Assembly (NCBI GenBank): GCA_030144725.1
Contig: JASKMD010000003.1
Span: 4,822,390-4,886,389 of the forward strand
DNA: 64,000 nt
Source of the DNA: Haematococcus lacustris
Lineage: Eukaryota; Chlorophyta; Chlorophyceae; Chlamydomonadales; Haematococcaceae
Direction of reading: 5' to 3'
Shown here: in pieces, positions 30,011 through 40,726 of the stretch
Layout: each line of letters starts with the position of its first letter
How positions within the stretch are numbered: position 1 is the first letter of the stretch
Notes under the pieces: generated by a model
Databases searched by the model: none
What the model saw: the letters and a program-made list of their open reading frames with translations, nothing else
What the model was told of the DNA's origin: nothing
Program-made: the position numbers and the translations under genes

Positions 30011-31686
30011 GGTGTTTTGCTCGACGCTCAATCGCCATGGGCAGACTGCTCCAAACTGCCGTATTGCCCTCGCCAATGTTGTCGCAAATCGCGCATTTTG
30101 TGCAGATTGTTACAACTGGACGAAGTATGTTTTTATTTGTGTGGTAGGGTTAGCACATTGCGTCGTAATTTGTAGGGTGCTGGTCGGTTGAGTTCAGTGT
30201 GGTGCACGTTTTTTGTCTTTCCTGTAAAAGCTGTAATTGTGGTAATCGACCCCGTAATAGCCCTCTCACGTCCCGACGTCTGTATAATGTCAACTTTACG
30301 ACTATATAACGATTTGTGATTTTCTCGTAATGGAAAGGGATAGTAAAATAAGTATGTTATGTAAGCAAGTCAATGCTAGTTTGCCCGGCCAGCTTGCCTA
30401 GTGCGCCGCCAGTTATATAGACGCGGAGCCGAGCACCAACAATGAACACTCAGGATGCCTCGGCTGTTGCGGGCGAACCTGGTGGGCAGGCTGGGTGCTC
30501 ATGGTTGATGGAAACCTCGCGACTTGTGCTCACTGTCACGCGGGGCCCCACTGCACAACTGTAAAGAGTCATGCATGACAGGTTTGAGCTTGGCGTTTGC
30601 ATTCGGACGCTCAGTTTTAGCTGTGCACAGCCTTCATGCCCCACACTCAACACTCGAGCATTGATAACATGTGGCAGCGCAAAAGCTATCATCAAATGGC
30701 ACATGGCAAGAGGACCCATCATGGTCACACCATGTTCCTCTACTGCATTGAAGACGTAACGCATTGTGCCCACCATACTCTACAATCCGCCTACCGCAGC
30801 TGAAGTAGGGTTGGGCCACCGGGCAAACATCATGCCAAGGAACCTGAACTCCTCCACTACAGCCTACACCTCTCCCCATATCTGATGTCATGTAATGCCC
30901 AAGCTCTGACCACCAATGCGTGGCCAGCTTGCTTTGGGGGGTGCAAAGAAAATCGTACCTCTGGGACAAGGGAGAAGAAGGAAACAACGAAGAGATGACC
31001 CAAACACTATGCTATTGACCCCTAGTATTGCTAATGACAGGCAAGTGCATAATCATTTATTGTGCTATTGGCGTGCAATCGCTTAATTCCCATGCTGTTG
31101 CACATCGCTCTGCAGCTCATGTGTGCATGCATACTAAGAGAATGCCGACCTGAGGGGCACAAGGCATTGCTGCAGATCGCAACGTTCTGCCCTACCACAG
31201 CCACAGACAGCTCCCGGCTTTGCATAGCGCATGGTGCAAGCATGCCAACCAACCATGTGGAACAAGGATGGTGGATAAATGTTGTAGGCTTGAACATGCT
31301 TCCAGTGCCATTTCAAAAACATGTGGTGCCCTTGCTATCGGCATGCAAGCATGAAGCCCGATTAGCATGCATGCATGCAGGCAGGCAGGCAAGCACGCAC
31401 GCGAACATGATGACGTGAAACATGCCACCATGTGAAAGATCAGCTTCCCGTGATGCACTCAGCTGCAGCTGTTTCCGCTGCTGCCAGACCCAACAGCTGT
31501 TCTCACCTGCCATGGTGGTGACAAGAACCTGAGGGGCAGCAGGCCTGCCCTGTTGCCCTGCTCTAGCAACAAGCCCAGTCCCACAATATTTGTGGGTCAC
31601 AGCCCTGCACACACCATCCCATGGCACTGGGGCAGTGCTGGCCCCTACTATTGAATCTAGGTCACACTATGGCTCATGGGCTCCAA
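30011..31686. other. No gene firmly recognised
   Basis: A minus-strand frame at 30450-30776 begins with ATG (MVGTMRYVFNAVEEHGVTMM) and has a protein-like composition, but no family or splice structure could be assigned. The rest holds short, GC-poorer sequence and a GCAGGCAGGCAAGCACGCACG run near 31378-31400. Confidence 0.3.
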
Positions 31687-34317
31687 TTATACAAACTGCA
31701 TGCTTCCCTGTTCATCACCTTCACACCCCTTCCCATCCCATCCCAGCATCACTATAGTGCCTCCATGGTGGCTGCTGCTGCTGGTTGTGCACTGGGTAGG
31801 AGCACGGCTTGAAAGCCTGTGCGCCCACTCACGATCCTGGAGTGAACGCTTAAGCAAGTGTGAAGAGGGTGACCTGCCTGCTGCCAGCCGGACCTGCCTG
31901 CCAGCAGTCCCAGCACCAGCACTGCTGCCACTGCCACCCCCGCCGCTGCTGCCAGGCCCAGGGCCGCCCACCTCCCGCCAGACCAGCGTGGGGGTGTGAC
32001 CCAGCGGAGTGGCCGCCTGCACCTCCTCTTCCAGGCTCATGATCAGAGGCCAGTCAGAGACATGGCGCCGGCTGTGCTGGCTGCGCAGCTGGGCAGGGGT
32101 GGGGGTGGGCGCCTGGGTAAGCTGATTGTGGTGCGGCTGCAGGCCAGAGCTGTGTGTTGAAGGTGTTGGGGGCACAGGGGGTGAAGACCCTTGGGGTGGG
32201 GAGGGGGAAGGGGCTGTAGGTTTGCGTGAGGGTCTGGAAGCCTCGCAAAGGGGGAGGTTGGGGGAGCGCGCTGGTGGGATTGGGGGTGGCTGGGGCAGAT
32301 CGTCCTGCAGCAGGGCCTGCTGCTGGATATGTGACAGCAGCATCTTGTAGGAGCTGTTGGCATCAAGGGTTTGGCCTGCAAGGGTTGACATGCTGTTGCA
32401 CTGTGTTGTGGCGGAGGAGGCCCAGAGGCAGGGGCAGCGGCAGCGGCAGGGGCAGGGGCAGGGGCAGGGGCAGGGGCAGGGGCAGGGGCAGGGGCAGGGG
32501 CAGGGGCAGGGGCAGGGGCAGGGGCAGGGGCAGGGGCAGGGGCAGGGGCAGGGGCAGGGGCAGGGGCAGGGGCAGGGGCAGGGGCAGGGGCAGGGGCAGG
32601 GGCAGGGGCAGGGGCAGGGGCAGGGGCAGGGGCAGGGGCAGGGGCGGGGCGGGGCAGGGCAGGGCAGGGCAGGGCAGGGCAGGGCAGGGCAGGGCAGGGC
32701 AGGGCAGGGCAGGGCAGGGCAGGGCAGGGCAGGGCAGGGCAGGGCAGGGCAGGGCAGGGCAGGGCAGGGCAGGGCAGGGCAGGGCAGGGCAGGGCAGGGC
32801 AGGGCAGGGCAGGGTAGGGCAGGCTGCATAGATTGAGTGACAGTAGTGTGTGTCCCACCTGCTCTGCCAGATGGGTTTGACCAGAAGTCCATGGAGGAGG
32901 GCAGCGGCCGGCTGGCTGGCCTGCCCTGGGCTGCACTGCTCCCCCCTGTGGCCTGCTCTGGGCTGCCGCAGACCCCCTGCTCTTCTAGCCTCCCTGCTCC
33001 CCTTGCCGCCTGCTGCCCTCCACCATCACAGCTCAGACCGCCCCTGCACAGCCCCTGCTGCCCCACTGCTTCTGCTGCTCTGCCATGCATTAGCCTCCAT
33101 GTGCTGCTGTTGGGAGGGGGTGCCGTCTGATCCACCAGGCCTCTTGCTTGCCCCTCACGTAGCTGGCCGGCACTGCCGCTGCCACCGGGCTCCACTGCCT
33201 CCTGTTCAGCAGGTGCCATCTGCGTCGCCAACATGGGCGGTGCAGCCTGCCAAGACTGCTCCGCTGCTCCACTGTGCCACATGTGATGCTGCCTCTTCTG
33301 CTGCTGCCAACATTTAGAATTGCATTTAGATGCAACTGCTCCTTGCAACTGCTCCTTGCATGAAGCACCGTGGCCTACAGACCCTGACTGGCTTGCTGCC
33401 ACTGCCAGCTCAGCCTGGCTGGGAGGCGGGCTGTGGCCAGCAGCAGGCTCTGTGGCAGGCGGGATAGGGGAGGCAAGCATTTGAACTTGAGTGCTGGGGG
33501 GAGGTGGCTGAAAACCTGCTGCTGTGGCTGAAGTCCCTGTGGAGCTCAATGTTCTCAGGGGCAGGGGGCTGGGGATAGGCAAGTCCATGGGCATCACATC
33601 TATGGCCTTAGCAGGGTAAAGGCTGGCCATCGAAAACCTGCTGCTGTGGCTGACACGCCTGTGGGAGGTGGGTTGTGACTCGTGTATGGTGGGCAGGGCT
33701 GCCCAGGCGACAGGCCTGTGGAGCTCAATGTGGGAAAGCTCGTCCCCAGGGAAGGTGCCTGTTGGGGAAGTGTGCCTCCTGGACATTTCTCCACAGCTGA
33801 GGGAGACGGTGCTTCTGGCTGGACGGCAGCCGGGGCAAGGGGAGGGCTGAGGGGAAGTGCGGGCGATGCTGGGTCGGGAAGAAACAGACTGGACTGAGAG
33901 TTCAGCATCAGACCCTGTCGTGCTTGGGCTCTGCTTAGGCTTTCCTTTGCCACTCCACAGGGCGATGGAGGAAGGCAGTTGGTAAGACGACTCCAAAAGC
34001 TCAAGGTCTCCGCGGGACGTATATACTGCTTTTCCCGAGATTTCACTTTGCAACGAGCGATTAGCAAGCAAGCGAGGCTGGTTCTGAGGACCATCGCATG
34101 TTACATCGATCCGCAGCGTCAGCTGTGCCTCCTGAGGCGGCGCCACGCCAAGGGAGATATTCCCACATAACCAAGGCCAGCAGCAGCCCATCAATGATTT
34201 GCAACCACACGACCAAATGTTGGTGTCGGGCGCCCCAACTAACAGAAAACCAACCCCTGGTAATAGGACGGTTTTGTCTCTGCAATAGGGCGGTTTTCCC
34301 CCAGCTAATATAATCAA
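31687..34317 (-). CDS. Long low-complexity open frame, unrecognised protein
   Basis: The frame is open for 876 codons and ends at 31687. The stretch 32830-34317 is not repetitive yet has no stop over about 490 codons, which is unlikely by chance and argues for real coding on this strand. The protein is Ser/Pro/Gln-rich and looks disordered, with an ordered-looking part near RIDVTCDGPQ...SLQSEISGKAVYTSRGDLEL and another near RHVSDWPLIMSLEEEVQAAT. The frame begins at TTG, so the true exon start is probably an acceptor near 34288 (ATTGCAG) or an internal ATG. The GGGGCA and GGGCA arrays interrupt it as Pro-Cys and Pro-Ala-Leu-Pro-Cys repeats and may instead lie in an intron. No domain is recognised. 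Confidence 0.4.
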   Translation of the reverse strand: MIILAGGKPPYCRDKTVLLPGVGFLLVGAPDTNIWSCGCKSLMGCCWPWLCGNISLGVAPPQEAQLTLRIDVTCDGPQNQPRLLANRSLQSEISGKAVYTSRGDLELLESSYQLPSSIALWSGKGKPKQSPSTTGSDAELSVQSVSSRPSIARTSPQPSPCPGCRPARSTVSLSCGEMSRRHTSPTGTFPGDELSHIELHRPVAWAALPTIHESQPTSHRRVSHSSRFSMASLYPAKAIDVMPMDLPIPSPLPLRTLSSTGTSATAAGFQPPPPSTQVQMLASPIPPATEPAAGHSPPPSQAELAVAASQSGSVGHGASCKEQLQGAVASKCNSKCWQQQKRQHHMWHSGAAEQSWQAAPPMLATQMAPAEQEAVEPGGSGSAGQLREGQARGLVDQTAPPPNSSTWRLMHGRAAEAVGQQGLCRGGLSCDGGGQQAARGAGRLEEQGVCGSPEQATGGSSAAQGRPASRPLPSSMDFWSNPSGRAGGTHTTVTQSMQPALPCPALPCPALPCPALPCPALPCPALPCPALPCPALPCPALPCPALPCPALPCPAPPRPCPCPCPCPCPCPCPCPCPCPCPCPCPCPCPCPCPCPCPCPCPCPCPCPCPCPCPCPCPCPCPCPCRCRCPCLWASSATTQCNSMSTLAGQTLDANSSYKMLLSHIQQQALLQDDLPQPPPIPPARSPNLPLCEASRPSRKPTAPSPSPPQGSSPPVPPTPSTHSSGLQPHHNQLTQAPTPTPAQLRSQHSRRHVSDWPLIMSLEEEVQAATPLGHTPTLVWREVGGPGPGSSGGGGSGSSAGAGTAGRQVRLAAGRSPSSHLLKRSLQDREWAHRLSSRAPTQCTTSSSSHHGGTIVMLGWDGKGCEGDEQGSMQFV
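32426..32643. repeat. (GGGGCA)n hexanucleotide array
   Basis: About 35 copies of GGGGCA, with GCGGCA variants at the left end. It is the same unit as the array at 14503-14622, but longer. It is open in all frames. Confidence 0.97.
32644..32821. repeat. (GGGCA)n pentanucleotide array
   Basis: About 33 copies of GGGCA start exactly where the hexanucleotide array ends. The junction GGGGCGGGGCGGGGCAGGGCA suggests that loss of one G from the unit seeded the second array. The two together form a 0.4-kb G-rich block. Confidence 0.97.
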
Positions 34318-35103
34318 TAGCTATAATAGCCAGCCAACCAAGTAGCTCATGTTAGCTCCCGAACCTTGTCGTGCCTTCGTTCGCTTCCTAGCGCGATGGC
34401 TGCGCCTGATGGCGCTGCGACCCCTGCGTACTTGGTTGATGATGCGCCCTCGGAGGCCGCCTCCTGGACTCATGGGGCCCCTGAATCGGGTGCAAGTCGC
34501 TCAGTACTCTCTCAATACTGCATCGCTTCAGTGAAGCTAATAGCATAGTGTCCGTTGATCCATTAGCAACCTATCAGACTGTTCCTTGCATCACAGCCTG
34601 ACGCCTGACCCTCACACACTAAGTGGCAGATTGGGTTGTTGGGGTCAAGCTCCGAAAATGACCGGGAATACTAATGAACAACAAATCAGGACAGCAAAAC
34701 ACCCACCATGCCTTGAGTTACAGCTGCCATGACAACCACAAGGCAGCCCCAGGGTCCCCAAGATGATGTGGCCTGTCATGGCGTGTGTTGGTACAACCAG
34801 AAGCCCCCCAGGGGGGGCTGCTGCTGCAAGCTCTAGTCCCCTGGCTGCCGTGCGCCCTGGCTGGGCGGAGGGGTGGGCCACCTGCACTCCCCCTGCTGCT
34901 CCCACCTGGCTGTCAGGTTCAGGCCAGCTGCTGTTTTGCTGGCCAGGGCCTGGGGCAGCAGCTGAAGCTGGAGGGCGAAAGAGGGGGAGCCTGCCTAACT
35001 TGCTGACTTGCCCCGGGCCAGCGTGACGTGCGCCTGCTGGGCTGCCACAGGACCAACTGTCCCCTACAGCACATTATTCCCCTACTATTACTACAGGGCA
35101 GGG
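34318..35103. other. No gene firmly recognised
   Basis: A small + frame starts at an ATG at 34396 and gives 50 codons (MAAPDGAATPAYLVDDAPSE...) to a TAG at 34546-34548. It has no family and no clear splice sites. The remainder, up to the mobile-element end, shows nothing I can support. Confidence 0.3.
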
Positions 35104-35243
35104 GGCTGTGTTATCTGTTATCCGAACTGTTTGCATGCAGCAAGCATCCAGCACCAATACCTGATTTCCTACCCCTGATTTCCTACCCCTCCCCCCTTGC
35201 GAGAGTCACATGCAACACATGCTCTGATGTAAGCAACAGCTTC
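35104..35243 (-). mobile_element. Second copy of the Fanzor-associated 3' element end
   Basis: This is the reverse complement of 20108-20248, ending in CAGATAACACAGCC toward lower coordinates. A 14-bp internal duplication (GTAGGAAATCAGGG-type) and a 15-bp deletion distinguish it from the first copy. Unlike the first copy, no RuvC-type frame precedes it. Confidence 0.65.
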
Positions 35244-35245
35244 TC

Positions 35246-35626
35246 TACCCCTACAGCGTGCTGCTCAGGCAGTAGAGCAGCAGGCACTGAGGTGGGAGGT
35301 GGCTGCTGTGCCTCACATGCACCAAGCCCCCCCAGAGGCACACGGGGCTCGCCCCTGTCAATGCCCTTCCCCTGCTGATCTACACCCAGCTCCTGCTGCT
35401 GCTGCTGTTCACATGCCTGCTGCTGCTGCTGTAGATCTTGCTGCTGCTGGTATGCGCCCTCCCATCGTGGCAGCGGGGGCAGCTTGAACTGGCTGACAAC
35501 ATAAGTGGTTCTCAGTGTACAGCCAGGCAGCCTCCCTGCATGACATCCCATGTGCCTCCTCGCCCTCTCCAGCCACCTCTTCATGGCTGGCCCCTGCCCC
35601 TTGCACCACACCCAGTCCCATAGCAT
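35246..35626 (-). CDS. Unrecognised Gln-rich open frame next to element end
   Basis: An ATG at 35626 opens a frame (MLWDWVWCKGQGPAMKRWLE..., then a CAG-encoded Gln-rich part) that runs into the conserved element end and stops at 35183. The first 60 residues have a protein-like mix of Trp, Cys, Arg and Lys. It may be cargo, a rearranged 5' part of the element, or chance. No domain is recognised. Confidence 0.25.
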
Positions 35627-35983
35627 GTCATTAAACGAATAGGCTTGTCGACTGGTACAAGCGGGAGAGACTTCTGTATGATGCCTAGTTTCAGCGACTT
35701 CTGTATGATGCCTAGTTTCAGCTAGCTAGTGAGACCTTACGCACTTCATGCTTACACATCTGTAAGCACGATGAAGTGGACTAGTTGCGACACACAGCTT
35801 TATTGCGACTGGCGCCGTCGTCGCCGTTGTCGAGGTGCATATGTATGGCCGAGCTTGACTGGGAAAAGGACAGACAAAGGACAAAATGCGCCAGCAGGTC
35901 ACTCGCACTCATTTCCATACCATCTTTAGATGCACCAGCACAATTACTGTACGTGGTAGCTTCCCAAAGTCGTTACCAAGACC

Positions 35984-38225
35984 ATGCTTCTAGTGCTGGT
36001 CGCCGCGCTGCTGGCCCCTTGGGTAGGTTGGTACATGTAGCGATGTTTACGACCCTACACGGTCAACCCAGTTTTGCCTGGGTGCCGCGCCGCCTCGCAG
36101 GGATCCCAGGCGTACCCCCTTGTTGGCGATGGCACCGTCGGTAAGTTGGGCCCGCCATGTCGGGCCGTAACCTGCGTAGCCCACGCCGTGTGTCACGCCG
36201 CTCAAACACTACGCTCGTGGTTCTAGTCCTTATCTCCATCCGTCCTGTCCTTCATCGTCGACGCTCCTAAACATTTGCGATGACATTTACGGTGCCGACC
36301 CTTGCTTGCTGCGCAGCCTGCCCTGCACCCACTCTGTACCTGGGCTCAGACGGCGGGCCTCTTGACCCCAATTCTCTGATTGAGCCTTCTCTGAACTTCT
36401 TGGCCTCCAGTGGCTTGGACGCCCAGTGCCTTGATGCCATCGTGGGAGGGTGAGTAGGTAGCACCTGCTGTGCCAAATGTAGCAATCTTCAGCGTTTGAC
36501 GCCATAAATGATGATGTCACATGTGGCAAATGCTGTGTGACACCCTCTGGAGTGATGGCTGTGCAAGCTGCATGCGCTGGTCACTGCTCCCACGTTGGTG
36601 ACTGCCTGCAGGTTGCCTGTTTGCATTCAAGACATTATCATCAAGGACGGCTGCTGCAGTGCAGGCTGTGCGACGGCCCTCAATACCTTCATCTCACTTG
36701 AGGTGAGCCCTGCTTAGAGGTACCTCTACACAGCCGCAATGCCTCATGTTGCCACTGGCATGCCATGCACACGCGCCAGAGCAATGCGCTATGACTGCAA
36801 TGCAGGGTGGCAGGTGCCTTCCACAACTTATTAGTGCCCTGTGTGGTGACAACCAGATCGCTAAAATGCTGCGACCCATGCAGTGAGTGCACAGAGTTGT
36901 GTAAGGATCCACCATGAGCGGCTATCTATCAACCTAGCGGGCAACAAGCCACAGCACGTTTCGAGGTGATGAACAGTGCACAACACATTTGGGTAAAAGT
37001 GTGAAGACCTTGTTGACAGCCACATGCCAGGGGGCTCTGCACTGCATGGGACTGGCCTATACGCCGTGATGACCACATGCCTGTGTTGCAAATCGTTGTT
37101 CATCAGCTGACTTGCACTGCCGCCCTGAGCTGGTGCACCATGCACTCACTGATCACCAACATGCACCCTGTCCCAGTTCGTGAAAGCTTATAAGTGATCT
37201 TTGTAAAACGACCCAACGCCTTAAGCAATGTAATGCTTTCATGCCTGATGTAAGACAGTCCCATGGAAAAGGTCGCCTGATGCTTGCCTGCTGGAGTGTG
37301 GGTGCTACTTGCCTGCCCGCCTGCCTGCTTGTCTGCCTGTGCAGCTTTAATGCCTTGATGCGTTGCGTGACTGGGACGCTCTTGTCGTGTGCGGTGAGTT
37401 TGTATTCTGGCAGCAGCTGACTCCATTGCCGCCAATATTATCAACAACTGATGTGCCTTAAGCTTTCTGTGCATGTGTGCACATCCCCATCCCATGCCTC
37501 GCGGCTCAGTCCATTTGCTGAGCCGGGAGTGCATGGTTGGCAGCACCATCTTGTCTTGCTCATGTGCACTGAATGTGCATCCAGTCCCATTGTGGTAGGC
37601 AGTATCCCCCTGGACCAGTACCTACCATCCATTGTTGGCAGAGCATCCTCGTGACATGTGTCGAGCACTGATTTCATGTGTGCAGGAAGTCTACCCAGGC
37701 CCACCCCCTCCACCTCCGTCACCGGTGAGTTGACCTGGGACTGCAGTGCTTAGTTGGCAGCAACACTCAGCCTCGACATGGTAAGATACAACTGTTAGCC
37801 ACCCTTTCGGCCCCACTTGGTTTCCTTACGTCTAGGCACTAGGTACACAACTACCCCAGCCAGCCTCAGTGCTAAGTGTGCGCATCGGAAAAGTTGTTGT
37901 CGTGCTCCCTAGCTGCTGCCCTGTGCCCTAGATTCATGCTGGCTGATGCTGTACCTCGCCACATGTTGGCCACTAGAACAGCGTGTTCCCGCCCCTGTTC
38001 ATGCTTGCTGTGCTGGATGGTTTGCAGGAGGAGACATCCGAGCACTCGCATGAGCACTCAGACGAGCACTCGGACCATGACCATGAGCACGACCACGCCC
38101 ATGCCCGTGACCATGACCATGACCATGACCATGACCATGACCACGACCACGACCACGACCATGAGCACTCGCATGAGGAGTCAGATGAGCATTCGCACGA
38201 GGAGTCGGATGAGCACTCGCATTAG
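35984..38225 (+). CDS. Secreted ten-cysteine protein with His/Asp/Glu-rich tail
   Basis: Eight exons join in phase with GT-AG introns: 35984-36022, 36101-36140, 36317-36449, 36612-36702, 36806-36882, 37345-37393, 37686-37724 and 38028-38225. They encode 221 residues. The first exon is a hydrophobic signal peptide core (MLLVLVAALLAPW). Residues 28-142 hold ten cysteines (28, 64, 75, 85, 86, 90, 105, 114, 134, 142), with a CC pair inside DGCCSAGC and helix-like spacers. A proline linker (PGPPPPPPSP, 147-156) follows. The last 65 residues contain 24 histidines among Asp, Glu and Ser, including nine Asp-His pairs in a row, and end EHSH. Such tails bind Zn, Ni, Cu or Co in known metallochaperones and transporters; a role in extracellular metal binding is inference. 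The cysteine domain matches no family I recognise, though the CC pair recalls lipid-transfer-type helical folds. The consistent phases make the gene model strong. Confidence 0.8.
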
Positions 38226-40726
38226 GCATGTGGATCATCATGCACTGAAGTGCTGCTCCACACAGAACACTTGTATAGATCAACACGAGGCAGAAGGACA
38301 AGGAGGGAGGCTTAGAGATGAGGTACCATTGTGATCACCATTTTATTTATCAGTCTGTCATAGAAATCAGGAGGCATAGAAATCAGGAGTCTAGGCAGTG
38401 AGGACTTGTTCTCTGAGTAATGGAATGCGTTGAAACACTCATACCATTGCCGTGGGCTTTTATACAACTTGCCACTGCACATCCAAGTGATTATGTGATA
38501 CTTCACATTGACCGCCTCGATACCAAAGTACAATATATTTTTCAAATTCCGCCCCGCCCTGCCCCGGCTAGGCTGCCGTTGACCCCTGCTACCGGGCTAA
38601 GGCCAGGCAGCTCCGTCTAGGCCCCTGCCGGCGCCGCCCCCTGGTGCTGCCCCCTACCTGACCCACCCCCCCTCCTGAGCTTGTGGCAGTGTTGACCCTG
38701 CCAGGTGACCTCACACAGGCAAATTAGTGCGGATATTCGTCATCCTAGGGGGGTAGTTTTTTTTATGCGGTTCGCCTCGGATTGTCCTTGCGACTCCAAC
38801 GCCACTTGACGCTTGTTGAAATTCTGAGTATGTGAGCAGTTGGAGTGTAGGTACCTGCAGTACTGTAGATGTCTACAGTACTGTAGGTCAGATTTGACAA
38901 GGTCTCTTGTAAATAGGGTACCATGCTGTTCTCCACATTCAAACCACCATTTGCTACCGCGTTTGCACCGTCAGCTTCTGCGTGCTGTAAATAGTGAGAG
39001 GCGTCGAAGCGTAGGCCCGCAAGCTCGATATGGATATTTGTGCCGAAAGTTGTGTCCACGCAATAAGGTCGCCATAGGGAGCTACATACATACGTGTAAG
39101 GTCTAAGGCCGGGGCCCGTCTCTATCGCAAGCTAGGTCCGTTCTGTCGGTTGTACTGGGTAGCTCGGCTTGCAAGCTCCCGCAAAGCTGTGGATGTTGAT
39201 GATGCCTCGCAATCACAACAACCTCCTGCACCGCACCCTCCTATCTAATATCGAGTGCGGCAGAGATTGCCCCAAAAGTTGTTTGCGGTTGGCCCTCAAC
39301 CATCCATCATTACATCTAACCTCACATCATTACATCATGACTCTTAGCCTACATCATTACATCACCACTTGTGGTCCTGCCAATCACTGCATGCATGGTA
39401 TGGGCAAGGGCTCTGACTCGGGCGTTCCCAACATGGGGTTGGTAATGTTCATGCAAGTACTCTATCAATACTGCACTATTTTCGATAGCGTTTGTCACAT
39501 TGGCAGCCGCTAACTTATTCCGCGTAATCTGACCATCAGCGCTAGCCATTGGAGTCTTTGCTCGTGTACTGCCACATGTGCCCGCGAACAAATCACATCG
39601 GCGAGACGGGTCTCCTTGGCACGGTGCGCCACATCCCTGTGACCCCATCTATCTAGCGTAGTGAGCTGGTTGTGCACAAATGGAATGTCCGGCTCGACAC
39701 CCAACGCGATGCCTGCCGGGCGTGCAGGGCACCTTGACGGGGTGATTGAAACATCTGGGCGTATTCGCTTTCGCCAAATACACCATCTGGGTCGGCGCAC
39801 ACTAAGGTATCACCGGCTTACACCCCCCCCTCCTCCACTGTGTCCTCCACCGTGTTGCACCAGCTGCACCCATAGAAAAAGCGATACGTAATGTTTGTTC
39901 TTAACCCATTGGCGCATCTATTGAAACAAACCGCACATTAAACAACCCAGGCCTCTATCAGTTTGACATCTTCAAGGTGACATCATGTTTTCCAAGCAGA
40001 ATCAGGGCCACGGGGCTGTGGGGTGGCAGTTGAGCTATAAAACTTTGCACGCAGGTGGATGGCATGTAGGGGAGTGTAAGTCTGAGAGGAGCCGAGTCAA
40101 AACTCGGTCATGGTGTGGAGCTGTGTTACTGACTGCATGGCTCAGGCCTTGAGATCGGCTAAGGGAGTTGAGGGTCAAAGACCAAAGTGGGCGTTTGGCT
40201 TATCTGAGTATGAGCGTTTGTAACAATGTCTGAGAGGAGCTTAACCTAGTAAGTAGCATGCTGTAAGTCCCAATGGTTGAGCTGTGGCATTGCCCTCCAG
40301 GTATGGGGGGAGGTGGGCTCAGTGTCACATTCCCGCAACCGCTCTCCGATCCGACTGCTGCTGTCGACGCGCACGCTCGCGTAGAGCAGCCTCAGCGACG
40401 CGGGCGGTCGTAGCGATGACTGCATGCTCCGCAACGGCTCGAATTTAAATCACCAACTTTGATGCTTTGCTGTGCACGACCTACTGAGTGTAAAACTATT
40501 CTGGATGGTCGAAAGGTAGCTGGCCGGGTTGGCTACATTGTGAATCATCTAGCATATTATTTGGCGCAGTGAGTGCAGAGTTACAGCCGTCACTCGCAGA
40601 AAAGTTCATGAGAAAAGTTGAATTTTTTGACAAAGTGGCTTGATAGATTGTATTTTTGGGCGGTTCTAAGAATGGGGGTGTAAACCTAAAATCGAGGAAA
40701 AATCGGGCTGAGGAGATACGAGAAAA
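38226..40726. other. Intergenic region with weak minus-strand coding-like frames
   Basis: Minus-strand frames at 38763-39059 (NIHIELAGLRFDASHYLQHA...), 39349-39648 (ITRNKLAAANVTNAIENSAV...) and 39510-39800 (GIALGVEPDIPFVHNQLTTL...) have protein-like composition and could be exons of a gene or a decayed mobile element. I could neither join them by splice sites nor recognise a family. CTACAGTACTGTAG-like palindromes occur at 38867-38887, the same word as in the 62.7-63.4 kb array. Confidence 0.3.

Noticed and set aside
32226..32936. Gly-Gln, Arg-Gly-Arg and Ala-Pro repeat proteins over the G-rich block
   Set aside because: All frames of (GGGGCA)n and (GGGCA)n are open; only the flanking unique part on the minus strand was kept as possible coding.
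37999..38301. Antisense Gly-His-rich frame opposite the His-rich tail
   Set aside because: Shadow of the (GAC CAT)n coding repeat; the sense strand has the spliced gene.
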